Shown piece after piece: positions 6,887 to 16,070 of a stretch of DNA of 28,777 bases. Within the stretch, counting starts at the first letter, position 1, and every line of letters starts with the position of its first letter. The notes under the pieces were generated by a model, which ran no database searches, was not told the DNA's origin, and was given only the letters and a program-made list of their open reading frames with translations. The stretch lies in contig DAOVVQ010000010.1 of NCBI GenBank assembly GCA_030637065.1, positions 1-28,777 of the forward strand, given 5' to 3'. A program made the position numbers and the translations under genes. The DNA is from Planctomycetota bacterium. Lineage in GTDB: Bacteria > Planctomycetota > Phycisphaerae > Sedimentisphaerales > Anaerohalosphaeraceae.

Positions 6887-9124
6887 TTATGCCGCACCGG
6901 CCCCCTCGGTCTGCTCGGTCTGCTCGGTTTCCTCGGAATCCGAATCCGACTGATTCTCCAGGCTGTAGTTCATGCGTTTGAAGATATTCTCCGGACTAAA
7001 GTGGATAAACGCAAGATTGTCGGACCTTATCGCGTCGATCTGATAAGAGCCAATGACCTTCAAATTGTAATACTGCTCGTTGGTAACCGTCGTGCGGGAA
7101 ATATCCTTGACAATATAGTAGCTCGTCCCCGGCCTGAACTCCAGAACCCTCTTTGCGTCCAGCACCTCCGTGTGACCCGGCGAAAAAACAGAGTACAACT
7201 TGTCATTCAACGCCTTAGTCTCCACCATCATCTTGACGTAATCCGCCGCGATCGGGTTTTCCAGCGACAGCACCTTCATCTCCTTGATCTCCTCGATAGA
7301 TGTACGCGATTGACCCGAAAGTTCATCGAGTCGCAACGGAACAAACACAGAGTCATCGCCGTCTTTCGGCTCGTGGAGCTTGTTGAATTCGCCGATGGCC
7401 TCGCCCCAGGTCTTATTTTCGAGCAGCCCGACAAGTTCGTTGGACCACTCCCTCGCCTGTTCCATCGCCTTAACTACCTTGCTGTCGGCAACGACTTTTT
7501 CCCGAACCGAATAAATCGCCGGCTCGTCGTCGGCCTCGTCAAGAACCACACCTTTAATACTGAACGATGTATCCAGTCCCGCGGGCTCCATCTCCTGCTG
7601 GGCCCTGGTAACACGAACCATCGCAACGATACCGCCCGACCTGTCACGCATCGGACCGATGTTCTCCCACATCTTCGGCGTCGACACGTCGAATCGACCC
7701 AGCACCGTAACTGAAAGCTCGTCTATCGCAAAAACGATCTTGCCCAACGATGCCGGCATCATACTCTGCCCCTGTACCGCAAGCATACCAAGATAGTTGT
7801 CGCCGGCAATCTCCCGCTGACTTAACATGCCCGTCCTGCCGGTGTAAACTTTTACATTGTGTTTCGCCGACAACTTCGCCGCCGCGTCGCCGTAATCGCC
7901 GGCCAGATCGCCTAACTGCCCGGACGTCGCCTCCCGCATATCCAGGCCCGCAAAACCGGCCTCGGTAATCTCTTTGGCCTCGTTAAATATCATGTCCGCC
8001 TTGCTGTTGGTCTTCTCTTCGATCATCACCTCGCGGATCTTCGACGCCACCGCCGCATAGCTTCGCGTCTTTTCGATCGTCGACTCCGGGTCGTTCGGAT
8101 CCGTCTGGACACTGTACTTGAAAAGGCCGCCGTATTCCGGAACCTCCACATTCCTCCTGTAAAACTCTTCCGTCGCCTCAGCCGAAGGCCGCTGGACCGT
8201 ATCCCGAATGTCATCCACTCTGGCGATCAGATACTCCACCTGAGCGCGGGCATCGAGTTTATAACCGAAACCATAAGAATTGCTCCGGCTGATGCGGTCC
8301 GGCAAAGAATCTATATACGCCCCGAACTGCTGCGCCAATTCTTCTTCCGTCGGCTCATCCTGATCGGCTGTCAGCATAGCGGCGTCAATCTTGACAAACT
8401 CGGCATCGATCGATTCACCCCGCCGGCCAATACCCGATCTTACCTGGGCAAGCGTAACATCTTCATTGCTCGTCATCAGGTTGGCATAACTGAGGACCGC
8501 AAGCAGATCGCCAAAGGTACGGATGATCCGCTCCTCGGGAACGCGATGCTTGTTGATAATGTAATCAACCATCATAGCGGCGCTGGCCTGGTTTTCCGTG
8601 ATCTGGGGGACAAGATACTTAAGCCTCTCCCTGGCGGTCTCATCCGAAATGACACAGCCCGCCTGACGCGCCTCAGCCGTCAAAAGGATCCAGTAAAACT
8701 CGCTCCTGCTCCCAGTCTCGCTGAAAAATTCGTCTATATCGCGGTTGCTCAGGAGGTAACTATTCTGAACGATCGCCCTTTTCAAATCATCGCTGACCAT
8801 CGCCGCCGTCTGAGGGTCGGGGAAAAGAAGCTGACCAAGAAGCCTGGACTTGAAATCCGGCGTCTGAAAAAGCGACTGTCGCAGCAACATCAACCGGTCG
8901 ACACCCAGGAGCCTCAAGACCATAAGATCGTTCTTCGCCTCAAAAAGGTCACGCTGCCCGATCTGACCGTCCTCGCCGAACCGCGCAACTACCTGGCTGC
9001 CGGCCCCAAGACGCTTGAGTATCTCCTGAAGAGCCACTCCACCGACAAAAGCGATCATAATAAGGACCAGCAGTGCCGCCATTAACTTTCGCTCATTCTT
9101 GCGAATCCACTTTACTAAACTCAT
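6887..9124 (-). CDS. SurA/PpiD-like membrane-anchored periplasmic foldase
   Basis: The 745-residue protein starts with a short basic segment and a single membrane anchor (about residues 15-33, MAALLVLIMIAFVGGVALQ), then a long charged helical region outside the membrane, the arrangement of PpiD/SurA N-terminal chaperone proteins. Repeated hydrophilic helices, for example QRDLFEAKNDLMVLRLLGVD and ATEEFYRRNVEVPEYGG, fit a chaperone fold. I do not see a clear parvulin catalytic core, so isomerase activity is uncertain. The C-terminus ends in an acidic SDSDSEETEQTEQTEG tail. A good Shine-Dalgarno (AAAGGTGG) precedes the ATG. It is the first gene of an operon with two small membrane proteins. A likely role is folding of exported proteins. 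Confidence 0.72.
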   Translation of the reverse strand: MSLVKWIRKNERKLMAALLVLIMIAFVGGVALQEILKRLGAGSQVVARFGEDGQIGQRDLFEAKNDLMVLRLLGVDRLMLLRQSLFQTPDFKSRLLGQLLFPDPQTAAMVSDDLKRAIVQNSYLLSNRDIDEFFSETGSRSEFYWILLTAEARQAGCVISDETARERLKYLVPQITENQASAAMMVDYIINKHRVPEERIIRTFGDLLAVLSYANLMTSNEDVTLAQVRSGIGRRGESIDAEFVKIDAAMLTADQDEPTEEELAQQFGAYIDSLPDRISRSNSYGFGYKLDARAQVEYLIARVDDIRDTVQRPSAEATEEFYRRNVEVPEYGGLFKYSVQTDPNDPESTIEKTRSYAAVASKIREVMIEEKTNSKADMIFNEAKEITEAGFAGLDMREATSGQLGDLAGDYGDAAAKLSAKHNVKVYTGRTGMLSQREIAGDNYLGMLAVQGQSMMPASLGKIVFAIDELSVTVLGRFDVSTPKMWENIGPMRDRSGGIVAMVRVTRAQQEMEPAGLDTSFSIKGVVLDEADDEPAIYSVREKVVADSKVVKAMEQAREWSNELVGLLENKTWGEAIGEFNKLHEPKDGDDSVFVPLRLDELSGQSRTSIEEIKEMKVLSLENPIAADYVKMMVETKALNDKLYSVFSPGHTEVLDAKRVLEFRPGTSYYIVKDISRTTVTNEQYYNLKVIGSYQIDAIRSDNLAFIHFSPENIFKRMNYSLENQSDSDSEETEQTEQTEGAGAA

Positions 9125-9380
9125 AATACCACCTTTATGTACAAAGAAAACACCTTTTTGTTTATATGATAAGCCTTACAAATATATAGAATTGCCCTGT
9201 GATTGCAAGAAAAATACGGCTAAGACCTCTGAAAAACCATGACACCCTTGCTATGGTCGTTGTTTTTGGAACAAAAACAAACCTGGCACTGGAATACACC
9301 CTGTTTTTCAGGGGATTCGGCTGAACCCATTCTTAGCCAAAACTAAATCTCTCGCCCCAATAAACCTGCCTGCTGGGCGT

Positions 9381-9818
9381 CTAATCCTCATTTCCGGCAA
9401 CCCTGCCGCGTAGTCGTTTCAGATCGCCTCGCTTTTTTTTATCCCCAAGCCGTTTCTCCCGCGACCGCCGCGGCACAGCCGTCTTTCTCCGCACCCGCTT
9501 CCTCTCCAGAGCCTTTGAAAGCAGCTCGACAAGCCTCTCCAGGGCCGCCCGCCGGTTTGCGATCTGGCTGCGATGCCGCTGAGATGTGACACGAACGATA
9601 CCAAATTTGTCACAGCGGGTCTTGAGACGGTTGAGAATACGCCGTTTTTGCTGCCCTGACAGGCTTTCGCACCCACTAACGTCAAAATAAACCGTCATCC
9701 GCGTGCTTACTTTGTTAACATGCTGGCCGCCCGGACCGCTGCTGCGACTGCTGCGGAAGACAAACTCATCTTCCGAGATCACCACCCCGCCCTTGATTTC
9801 GATAGTCCCTGTTTCCAT
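9381..9818 (-). CDS. arfB: alternative ribosome-rescue factor ArfB (YaeJ-type peptidyl-tRNA hydrolase)
   Basis: The 145-residue protein carries the release-factor GGQ motif in SSGPGGQHVNKV (Gly30-Gly31-Gln32) within a class-I release-factor catalytic domain and lacks the codon-recognition domains of RF1/RF2. The C-terminal 45 residues are strongly basic (ERKRVRRKTAVPRRSREKR), the tail that in E. coli ArfB enters the empty mRNA channel of stalled ribosomes. It therefore should hydrolyse peptidyl-tRNA on non-stop ribosomes. The length matches the family (about 140). The start ATG has a poor Shine-Dalgarno, but upstream sequence gives no better choice. It is a single gene, 256 bases from the start of the SurA/PpiD-like gene. 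Confidence 0.9.
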   Translation of the reverse strand: METGTIEIKGGVVISEDEFVFRSSRSSGPGGQHVNKVSTRMTVYFDVSGCESLSGQQKRRILNRLKTRCDKFGIVRVTSQRHRSQIANRRAALERLVELLSKALERKRVRRKTAVPRRSREKRLGDKKKRGDLKRLRGRVAGNED

Positions 9819-9875
9819 CAGTAAATATCCACATTAAACTTCAGCTGTAATAAAAACACCCGCTGGTGCGACTTA

Positions 9876-9919
9876 GAATATGCCGGGCTGATTCCGAGAA
9901 TATGCCAGGCTGATTCCGA
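9876..9919 (+). repeat. 22-bp tandem repeat, two units
   Basis: Units 9876-9897 and 9898-9919 differ at one position (GAATATGCC[G/A]GGCTGATTCC core), followed by a degenerate partial third unit. They lie in the divergent spacer between arfB and the NHL protein gene. Confidence 0.7.
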
Positions 9920-10014
9920 ATATTGCCGCCAAACAGCAGATTTTAGTATCGCCCCGATGTTTGTGCAAGCACAAGCATTACGCCAGCGCAATATTTGGCT
10001 GGGACTGATATTCG

Positions 10015-10044
10015 TTGGATGTTTTGCCCGTTTTCGTGTATAAT
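10015..10044 (+). promoter_or_regulatory. sigma70-like promoter of the NHL/PhnD-PQQ pair
   Basis: TTGGAT (10015-10020), 18 bases, TATAAT (10039-10044). A small hairpin CTGATGC/GCATCAG follows at 10054-10074 in the leader. Confidence 0.55.
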
Positions 10045-10120
10045 ACCACTCGCCTGATGCGATACAGGCATCAGAGCCGCGAACTGCAAATCCGCTGTGA
10101 TAAATGAGAAAGGTGAAAAA

Positions 10121-11140
10121 ATGAACCTTACGCGAAAAATCCCGCTGATCTTACTGGTCCTGTTCTCCGCGATAGCCCTGTCTCTGGGCCTTGCCCGGAC
10201 GTTCGTCGCCCGTGCCGACGAAAAGCAGCCCGACCACATCGTTAATATCCCCGCCCCAAACGACAGCTCCGAGCCCGCCTCGCACAAGGAAGTCAAATCG
10301 ATAGGCGAGACCAAGGCGACTCGTTTCGAGAATCTGACGACTTTTTGCATGAACAGAGAGGGCAATCTGCTCGCCTGCGACGCCAAGACCAACGAGATAA
10401 AGACCATTAGCCCCGACGGGAAGGTCCTGGCGACATGGGACGTGCCTTTCGCACCATACGCCATTGTCGTCTGTCCTGACGGCGAAATATACATCGGCGG
10501 CGTCGGCGTAATCGCCCGGCTCGACAGCAAAGGCCGGGTCCTCAAGACCCGCTACTCCGAAAGCGACCAGTTCAAAGGAGCCCGCGCATCCGGCATCGAG
10601 GTAATGGGCGACGACATCTTCGTCTGTTACGGCTCGGGACGGTCCGTGCGGTCACTCTCGGACGTCGTCCGGTTCAACCGCGACCTCGAAGAGCCCGTAG
10701 TCATCATGGAAGAGGCCCGGGGATGCTGCCAGCGGCTGGACATCGTCGCAAAGGACGGATTCGTCTACATAGCCGAAAACGCCCGCCACCGCGTAGTCAA
10801 GTGCGACCGCGACGGCAACATCATCACGCGATGGGGCCAGAAGGACCCGAAAGACATCGAAGGTTTCGGAAGCTGTTGCAACCCGATGAACCTGTGCTTT
10901 GGCTCGGACGGAACCCTTTACACAGCCGAATCCGGCCTGGCCCGCATCAAGAGATATACCCCGGACGGCAAATACCTCGGCCTCGTCGGCCACGTCGGAA
11001 CCGAAAGATTCATCAAAGCCGGCAGGCAGGCCGCCTCATGCAGCAACATCGCCGTCGCCGTAAGCAAAGACAAATCGCGGGTATACGTCATGGACTACAG
11101 CAACAACCTCATAAGGGTATTGGCAAAGGCTGAAAACTAA
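10121..11140 (+). CDS. exported NHL-repeat beta-propeller protein with conserved-looking Cys pairs
   Basis: The ATG at 10121 follows AAAGGTG and begins a clear signal peptide (MNLTRKIPLILLVLFSAIAL, cleaved near ARADE); an upstream in-frame GTG at 10097 lacks this. The 339-residue product then shows NHL-type propeller blades, each with a DG turn: SPDGKVLATW, CPDGEIYIGG, KDGFVYIAENARHRVVKCD, GSDGTLYTAE, TPDGKYLGLVG. Unusually it carries Cys202-Cys203 (RGCCQR), Cys252-Cys253 with Cys259 (GSCCNPMNLC) and Cys307 (ASCSN), at comparable positions in successive blades, which could bind a metal or form disulfides outside the cell. It precedes the PhnD-PQQ fusion gene by 62 bases, so the two probably act together. 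The exact function is unknown. Confidence 0.82.
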   Translation: MNLTRKIPLILLVLFSAIALSLGLARTFVARADEKQPDHIVNIPAPNDSSEPASHKEVKSIGETKATRFENLTTFCMNREGNLLACDAKTNEIKTISPDGKVLATWDVPFAPYAIVVCPDGEIYIGGVGVIARLDSKGRVLKTRYSESDQFKGARASGIEVMGDDIFVCYGSGRSVRSLSDVVRFNRDLEEPVVIMEEARGCCQRLDIVAKDGFVYIAENARHRVVKCDRDGNIITRWGQKDPKDIEGFGSCCNPMNLCFGSDGTLYTAESGLARIKRYTPDGKYLGLVGHVGTERFIKAGRQAASCSNIAVAVSKDKSRVYVMDYSNNLIRVLAKAEN

Positions 11141-11202
11141 ACCATTCGCTCCGGCGCCGAAAACAAAATCAGCCGTCAATTAAACAGGAAAGATCCCGAC
11201 CG

Positions 11203-13227
11203 GTGAACAGAATTTGCAGGAGTATCCTTCTCGTTATTTTATGCGGCCTTCTATTGCTCGCGTCCGCCTGCCGCAAAAAATCCGCCGATGACGCCTCTAC
11301 CGTCTGTAAGGATTCACTGCTCAGGATCGTGGTCATGGACCCGCTCGCCGCACATCTTGCTTGTGCGTGCGTCGACGGATTCGCCCAGAGGAGTTACCCT
11401 CATCTGGCGGAGTTCCTCTCAGCCCGGCTCGAAAGAGAGACCACGGTTATCTTCGGAGAGAACCTGCCCGACATCGTCAGCCTGCACCCCGGAACGGTCC
11501 ACCTGATAATCGGCAAACAGTCGCTGGTCCTCTTCGACGCCGAAGAAGCCGGCATACCCGTCCGGCCCATCGCAATGCTCACCGACAAAAGCGGCTCCAC
11601 CGGCGTTACCGGCCTTTTCGTTGTTCGCCAAAACGACCCGGCAAAGACGCTCGCCGACTTGAAAGGTCGGAAAATCCTTTTCGGCCCTAAGTGGGAAACC
11701 GAAAAGAACGCCGCAGCCGTACTCGCACTAAAGTCAGCAGGTGTCCCCGCCAACAACCCGCTCCAAACGCGCCCCTCGTGCAACGGCACCGCCCTTGACG
11801 TGGTGGAAAACGTCGCTGACGCCGGTGTCATCTCCAGCTATGCCATGGCCCTGCTGGAAGGGTGCGACACCATCGACAAAGGCTCGCTGCGGGTGATCGC
11901 AGAGACGATCCAGACGCCGTTTATTACCGTTTTCGCCACCGACACCGTTGATCCAGAGACCCAGCAGGCGATTACCGACGCCCTCTTTGCCGTCAAAACC
12001 GATAAAGAGCTGCTCGTCCGCATGGAATCCAAAAACGGTTTCGTCGGCCTTGGGCCGCAGGCGAAAGCAGAGTCCGGCTGGGCCGACTGGAGGGGCCCGG
12101 GCCGCCACGCTATCAATAACCTCACCCCAGCCGATCTCCCCGAGCAGCCCACTTTCCTCTGGAGGCATCCGATGACCGGAATGGGCTTAGCGGGGATCGC
12201 CGCAACCGACGAATACGTCGTTGTGCCGGACAAAAGCGAGGATGGCACTGAAGATATTTTCCGCTGCCTCGACGCACAAACCGGAAAGCAGATATGGACG
12301 ATCGAATATCCCGCACCCGAAGACCTCGAATACAGCAACTCGCCGCGGGCAAACCCCGTCATAAGCGATGGCAAAGTCTATCTCCTAGGCGCATTCGGCG
12401 ATCTGCTTTGCGCACGGATCGATACCGGCGAGATCGTCTGGCAAAAGAATATCACCGCCGAATTCGGCGCCAACCTGCCATCCTGGGGCATGAGCGCAAC
12501 GCCGCTGCTCGTCGATGACAAACTCATCGTAAACCCCGGAGCCCCGGACGCATCACTGGTAGCCCTTAACCCCGGCACCGGCGCCGTCATCTGGAAATCA
12601 CCCGGCCCCCCAGCCGCCTACGCATCCTTCATCGTCGCAACATTCGGAGGCGTCCGCCAGATCGTCGGCTACGATGTGATCAGCGCAGGCGGATGGCTGC
12701 CTGATACCGGCGAAAGGATCTGGACGCTGTCGCCGAAAGAAGATAGCGACTTCAACGTCCCGACACCCGTAAACGTAGGCGGCAAACTCCTGCTCGCAAC
12801 CGAAAACAACGGCACCCGCCTCTACGATTTCGGCCCGGATGGCAAGATAATCCCAAAACCCGTCGCCGATAACCTTGACCTCTTAACCGACTGCTCGACG
12901 CCGGTCGTCATAAACAATCTCGTCTTCGGAGGAGCCTACGACAAACTCCTGTGCCTGGACCTCAATAACAAATTAGAAACCGCATGGTCCATAGAAGACA
13001 AAGTCTTCGACGACTACTACTCACTAATCGCCAACAGCAAACACGTCCTCGCAACAACGGTATCCGGATACATGGTCCTCTTCGAGGCCGACAAAACCCA
13101 ATACAAAGAAAAGGCAAGACTAAAGATCCTCGAAGACAGCGAAATATTCTCACACCCAGCACTAATGCCAGGAAAAATCTACATAAGAAGCCACACAGAG
13201 ATATGCTGCATCGAACTGGACAACTAA
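11203..13227 (+). CDS. lipoprotein fusing a PhnD-like substrate-binding domain to a PQQ-type beta-propeller
   Basis: The GTG start lies behind AGGAAAG (rather far, about ten bases). The N-terminus is a lipoprotein signal ending LLLLASAC (Cys23). Residues about 35-285 read as a periplasmic binding domain of the phosphate/phosphonate (PhnD) class: LRIVVMDPLAAHL, LARLERETTV-like region, GLFVVRQNDPAKTLADLKGRKILFG, then DAGVISSYAMALLEG. Residues about 290-674 form a PQQ-like propeller with repeats such as CLDAQTGKQIWTIEYP, RIDTGEIVWQKN, ALNPGTGAVIWKS and LPDTGERIWTLSP. No transporter permease is nearby, so it may sense a ligand rather than import it. The last 130 bases use noticeably A-rich codons. 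It likely works with the NHL protein encoded upstream. Confidence 0.82.
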   Translation: MNRICRSILLVILCGLLLLASACRKKSADDASTVCKDSLLRIVVMDPLAAHLACACVDGFAQRSYPHLAEFLSARLERETTVIFGENLPDIVSLHPGTVHLIIGKQSLVLFDAEEAGIPVRPIAMLTDKSGSTGVTGLFVVRQNDPAKTLADLKGRKILFGPKWETEKNAAAVLALKSAGVPANNPLQTRPSCNGTALDVVENVADAGVISSYAMALLEGCDTIDKGSLRVIAETIQTPFITVFATDTVDPETQQAITDALFAVKTDKELLVRMESKNGFVGLGPQAKAESGWADWRGPGRHAINNLTPADLPEQPTFLWRHPMTGMGLAGIAATDEYVVVPDKSEDGTEDIFRCLDAQTGKQIWTIEYPAPEDLEYSNSPRANPVISDGKVYLLGAFGDLLCARIDTGEIVWQKNITAEFGANLPSWGMSATPLLVDDKLIVNPGAPDASLVALNPGTGAVIWKSPGPPAAYASFIVATFGGVRQIVGYDVISAGGWLPDTGERIWTLSPKEDSDFNVPTPVNVGGKLLLATENNGTRLYDFGPDGKIIPKPVADNLDLLTDCSTPVVINNLVFGGAYDKLLCLDLNNKLETAWSIEDKVFDDYYSLIANSKHVLATTVSGYMVLFEADKTQYKEKARLKILEDSEIFSHPALMPGKIYIRSHTEICCIELDN

Positions 13228-13516
13228 ACGCAAAACCCAAACACAACAGCGCTGCTGAAAAATCAAAAATAAGTGTTCCGTCCGGGTGGCAGCGCGTTCC
13301 GATCTGTCGGGACCGATGGGCAATCGCACATCGCTAACAATTCTCACAAACCCCTGCGCCGGGTGGTCCCGATGTACATCGGGATTCGCGAAGCAAACCG
13401 ATGGGCGTATGCGCATTGACACCCACGGGTAATGTTGGACTCTTAATCCACACAGCTTTTATTTTTGATTTTTACATTGTAGTTTTACATTTTAATTTTT
13501 GATATTTAATATAACC
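13228..13516. other. gene-free spacer with an 18-bp palindrome
   Basis: This spacer separates two convergent genes and shows no convincing frame. It holds a perfect palindrome, TCCCGATGTACATCGGGA, at 13367-13384, related to elements at 16913-16928 and 19927-19944. The right third is AT-rich with T-runs; no clear hairpin terminator was found. Confidence 0.5.
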
Positions 13517-13825
13517 CTACGCTATCAGCACAAAAGCATCCTTCGCCACCATGCCCTCGACTACTCCGAGAGCTTTCGCCTTTGCGTTGGCCCTGGTTAT
13601 CTTTCTTTCGCATAGCCTCTCGAGCGTGCCGATCGGATTGTCCGGGCCGCTTTCGACTATTGCCGCCGCTGAGCCGAAACCGTCGCAGGCGTCAACATCG
13701 ATCGCCGGACACGCCACAAAACCCTTCGAGCCGGTGATCATCAGGATACTAAAGCCGGGCCACTTAACGCACACCCCTTCAACCTCGCCGCCGCCACTAT
13801 CGAACGTCTGCCTTATAATTTCCAT
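13517..13825 (-). CDS. DUF1805 (YunC-like) protein
   Basis: The ATG at 13825 directly follows GGAAAGGGG with good spacing and gives 102 residues; the frame extends further upstream without a ribosome site. The sequence fits DUF1805: a central GFSILMITGSKGFVACPAID followed by a small-residue helix, DGFGSAAAIVESG. YunC of Bacillus subtilis is the named relative; its biochemical role is not established. It stands alone between convergent and same-strand genes, with 82 bases separating it from the end of the DUF438 gene upstream, so it could be the second gene of that transcript. Confidence 0.78.
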   Translation of the reverse strand: MEIIRQTFDSGGGEVEGVCVKWPGFSILMITGSKGFVACPAIDVDACDGFGSAAAIVESGPDNPIGTLERLCERKITRANAKAKALGVVEGMVAKDAFVLIA

Positions 13826-13907
13826 AAGAACCCCTTTCCAGTTTCTACCCAAGCGTAACACCGGCTGGGGCTGATGTCAACAGTGCATTGCGCGCCCGCC
13901 GACCCGA

Positions 13908-14675
13908 TCAAAGATGAACGCCGCAGTAACCGATCTCGTCGCAGAGCGTCTTCATCTTCGACCAGACACTCTCGTCGTCGATCACCTCGAGCGCTATCGG
14001 GAACAGCACATTGTCCTCCTGGAACAGGTGCTCTTGCATCGTGGGGCAAAGATACCTGGTTATCGAAGCGAGCCGAACCTTGAACTCCTCGACACCGGTC
14101 TCGTCAAAAGACGCGATCAGCAGGGCAAGATCGTTCAGCGCGATCCGAATATAAACATGATCGCTGTGAGCGGCCCGGCAAAGACTCGTCCATCCGTGCA
14201 TCTTCAGATACGGAAAAATAACGTCATCCTCACGGTCGACATGCTCCTCCATCGCGTCAAGATGCTCGACGATATGGGCAAGCCGCATAAACTCCGCACA
14301 ACTGCTGGTGACTTCCTTCTTGAGCCTGATCGCCTCGACCGCCTCCTTCAGGTCCGCCAGAAAACACCTCGCAATGTCGTGTTCAGCCAATATCCTCCGC
14401 AATATATGGTTGTCATCGAGCCGATCCGACAGCGGAGCCCGCTGGCCCTCACGCAACGCCATCACCACAAACGCCGCGGAAAGCTGCTGAACAAGCCGCG
14501 CCGAATACCCGTTGCTAAGCAGACTCTTTTCCGCCGCCGATATATCGTCCGGCGTGATATCCGAAAGAAGCAACCCCGCCTCCTTGCGCAAATTCGCAGT
14601 ATCCTTGCCCTTGTTGATTCGCTTCAGAAGGTCGCTCAAAGCCTGAGCCTTCTTAGGCCTAAACACCTCACCCAT
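13908..14675 (-). CDS. DUF438/hemerythrin HHE-domain protein
   Basis: Start at 14675 (MGEVFRPKK) is preceded by AAAAGGGGG; the longer frame to 14702 has no site. The 255-residue protein has an N-terminal DUF438 part (about 5-70, SDLLKRINKGKD and SDITPDDISAAEKSLLSNG) and then a hemerythrin-like four-helix domain. Iron-ligand candidates are NHILRRILAEHD, RLAHIVEHLDAMEEHVDRED, HSDHVYIRI and MQEHLFQEDNVLFP, matching the H...HxxxE pattern of diiron hemerythrins. Such proteins bind O2 or NO or sense redox state; related DUF438 proteins in anaerobes sometimes carry a PAS domain, absent here. The DUF1805 gene follows downstream. Confidence 0.85.
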   Translation of the reverse strand: MGEVFRPKKAQALSDLLKRINKGKDTANLRKEAGLLLSDITPDDISAAEKSLLSNGYSARLVQQLSAAFVVMALREGQRAPLSDRLDDNHILRRILAEHDIARCFLADLKEAVEAIRLKKEVTSSCAEFMRLAHIVEHLDAMEEHVDREDDVIFPYLKMHGWTSLCRAAHSDHVYIRIALNDLALLIASFDETGVEEFKVRLASITRYLCPTMQEHLFQEDNVLFPIALEVIDDESVWSKMKTLCDEIGYCGVHL

Positions 14676-14867
14676 CGTAAACCCCCTTTTCCACAAGACC
14701 AAAATAAACTCTTCTCTGTCTGCCTGAATATACGTCCCAGTCGCAATAATGGCACACTAAAAAATCCGCAAAACCGCTTTTTTTTGCAAATCCTCCGTAA
14801 GCACATCCGCCACCCGAACACCCGGGCCGCGACCATCGTACATGGCCCTGTAAATCGGGGGTACCAG

Positions 14868-15167
14868 ATGGCAAAAACACCGAAAAACAAGAGTAAAAGT
14901 AAGAGAAAGATCGTCGAAAAGCTCGTGCCCATCGCGTGCACCGCCGATGCCGGGCTCGCGCGCCAGTACAAGCGACTGCTCAGAAGAAACCACGTAAAAG
15001 CAGCCATAACATCGAAGCCGCAAACGCCGGGATTCTTCGGATTCGCCATCGTCGTACCGGAAAAATCCATCGACGACGCCTGCCGTCTCATCGAAGCCGA
15101 CCGGCCGGACGAAAACTTCTTCGACTCCATGATCGACCCGCCAAACCCGAACCAAAGAACCGAATAA
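14868..15167 (+). CDS. small basic protein with a DUF2007-like domain
   Basis: An ATG at 14868 sits five bases after GGGGG. The 99-residue product begins with a lysine-rich stretch (AKTPKNKSKSKRK) and continues with a small alpha/beta domain, EKLVPIACTADAGLARQYKR through GFFGFAIVVPEKSIDDACRLIE, which reads like DUF2007, a putative signal-transducing or metal-binding fold that contributes to peptide or nucleotide recognition in some relatives. The open frame continues far upstream through the antisense of the hemerythrin gene, but only this part looks like protein. It is transcribed towards rsmE, which is convergent. Confidence 0.65.
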   Translation: MAKTPKNKSKSKRKIVEKLVPIACTADAGLARQYKRLLRRNHVKAAITSKPQTPGFFGFAIVVPEKSIDDACRLIEADRPDENFFDSMIDPPNPNQRTE

Positions 15168-15215
15168 CACCCGCCGACAAATACGAATTGTTTAACCCTG
15201 CCCCGGCAAATATCC

Positions 15216-15956
15216 TCAGCCTCGGCTGTCCCTGCCCGCACACAATATCGCGGCAAACCCCACCCCAGCCGTCTCGATACGCAGCACCGTCTCGGTAAGC
15301 CGGGCTGGCCTGGCTCCGGCAGCGATAAGCACCTCTTGCTCGCCGGCGGTAATACCGCCCTCAGGCCCGACAAAAACGACCACATCACCGTTGGCGGCTG
15401 CCAGATCCCCGACCGTCGCCGCTTTACCGCCATCCGATCCACCCGCAGCACCGTAAAACATATCCGCCCCCGGATAATCGCCCTTCATCGCCGCGATCGT
15501 CTCGCCGAGCGTCGCCGGACCGGTCAGCCGCGGCAGAAACACCCGCCCGCACTGCTTCGCCGCTGCCACCGTCAACTTATGATACCGCTCGCTCGCCGCT
15601 GGCCCGGATGCCTGCTTAACCGTCCGCTCGAACAGCACAGCCGCAATATGGTCCGCCCCAAGCTCGGCCGCCTTACCGATCAGCCAGTCAAACCGCTGAC
15701 CCTTAGCCACGCTGACGGCGATCACAACCCGCCCGCTCGTCCGCCGCTCGTGGACCTCGATATCGCCCTCACCAACCTCCAGCCGGACAACCTTCCGCCC
15801 AATCTCCCTGACAGTCGCCTTAGCTGCCCTGCCCTCGCCGTCAAACAGCTCGATAGCGTCCCCAACCCCCAACCGCCGAACGTGACTTAAATGATGGGCC
15901 TCAACCCCGCCAAGCTCGACCGTCCCCGAACGAATTTCCTCGCAGTAAAACCTCAT
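15216..15956 (-). CDS. rsmE: 16S rRNA (uracil-1498-N3)-methyltransferase RsmE
   Basis: The start at 15956 (MRFYCEEI) follows AAAGGTGG; a longer frame adds only five residues. The 246-residue protein matches RsmE in length and motifs: an N-terminal PUA-like part with HHLSHVRRLGVGD (21-33), AKGQRFDWLIGKAAELG (84-100), and the SPOUT trefoil-knot motifs VGPEGG (196-201) and LTETVLRIETAG (220-231). It methylates N3 of U1498 in 16S rRNA using S-adenosylmethionine, as a dimer acting on the assembled 30S subunit. It stands alone on the minus strand, divergent from the DUF1638 gene and convergent with the DUF2007-like gene. Confidence 0.93.
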   Translation of the reverse strand: MRFYCEEIRSGTVELGGVEAHHLSHVRRLGVGDAIELFDGEGRAAKATVREIGRKVVRLEVGEGDIEVHERRTSGRVVIAVSVAKGQRFDWLIGKAAELGADHIAAVLFERTVKQASGPAASERYHKLTVAAAKQCGRVFLPRLTGPATLGETIAAMKGDYPGADMFYGAAGGSDGGKAATVGDLAAANGDVVVFVGPEGGITAGEQEVLIAAGARPARLTETVLRIETAGVGFAAILCAGRDSRG

Positions 15957-16070
15957 GATCCACCTTTGCAACTAATTCCGATCCGGCAAGAGTATAAACC
16001 CGGCATTGACTTTTCGCAACCTCGCCGCTACCCTGTCGGATAGTTTTTTCGCCTCAGCCAAGGAAATGCT

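Noticed and set aside
9223..9320. Second MITE with CTGAAAAAC-type ends between arfB and the SurA/PpiD-like gene
   Set aside because: The arms match over only about ten bases and the interior is short; chance or a weak terminator region is as likely.
13914..14867. Long plus-strand open frame (over 300 codons) antisense to the DUF438/hemerythrin gene
   Set aside because: The minus strand encodes a clear DUF438/HHE protein with iron ligands and a good start site; only the part from 14868 on reads as protein on the plus strand.
14636..15451. Minus-strand open frame of 271 codons
   Set aside because: Low-complexity Arg/Gly/Leu-rich translation, overlapping the DUF2007-like gene and rsmE; no ribosome site.
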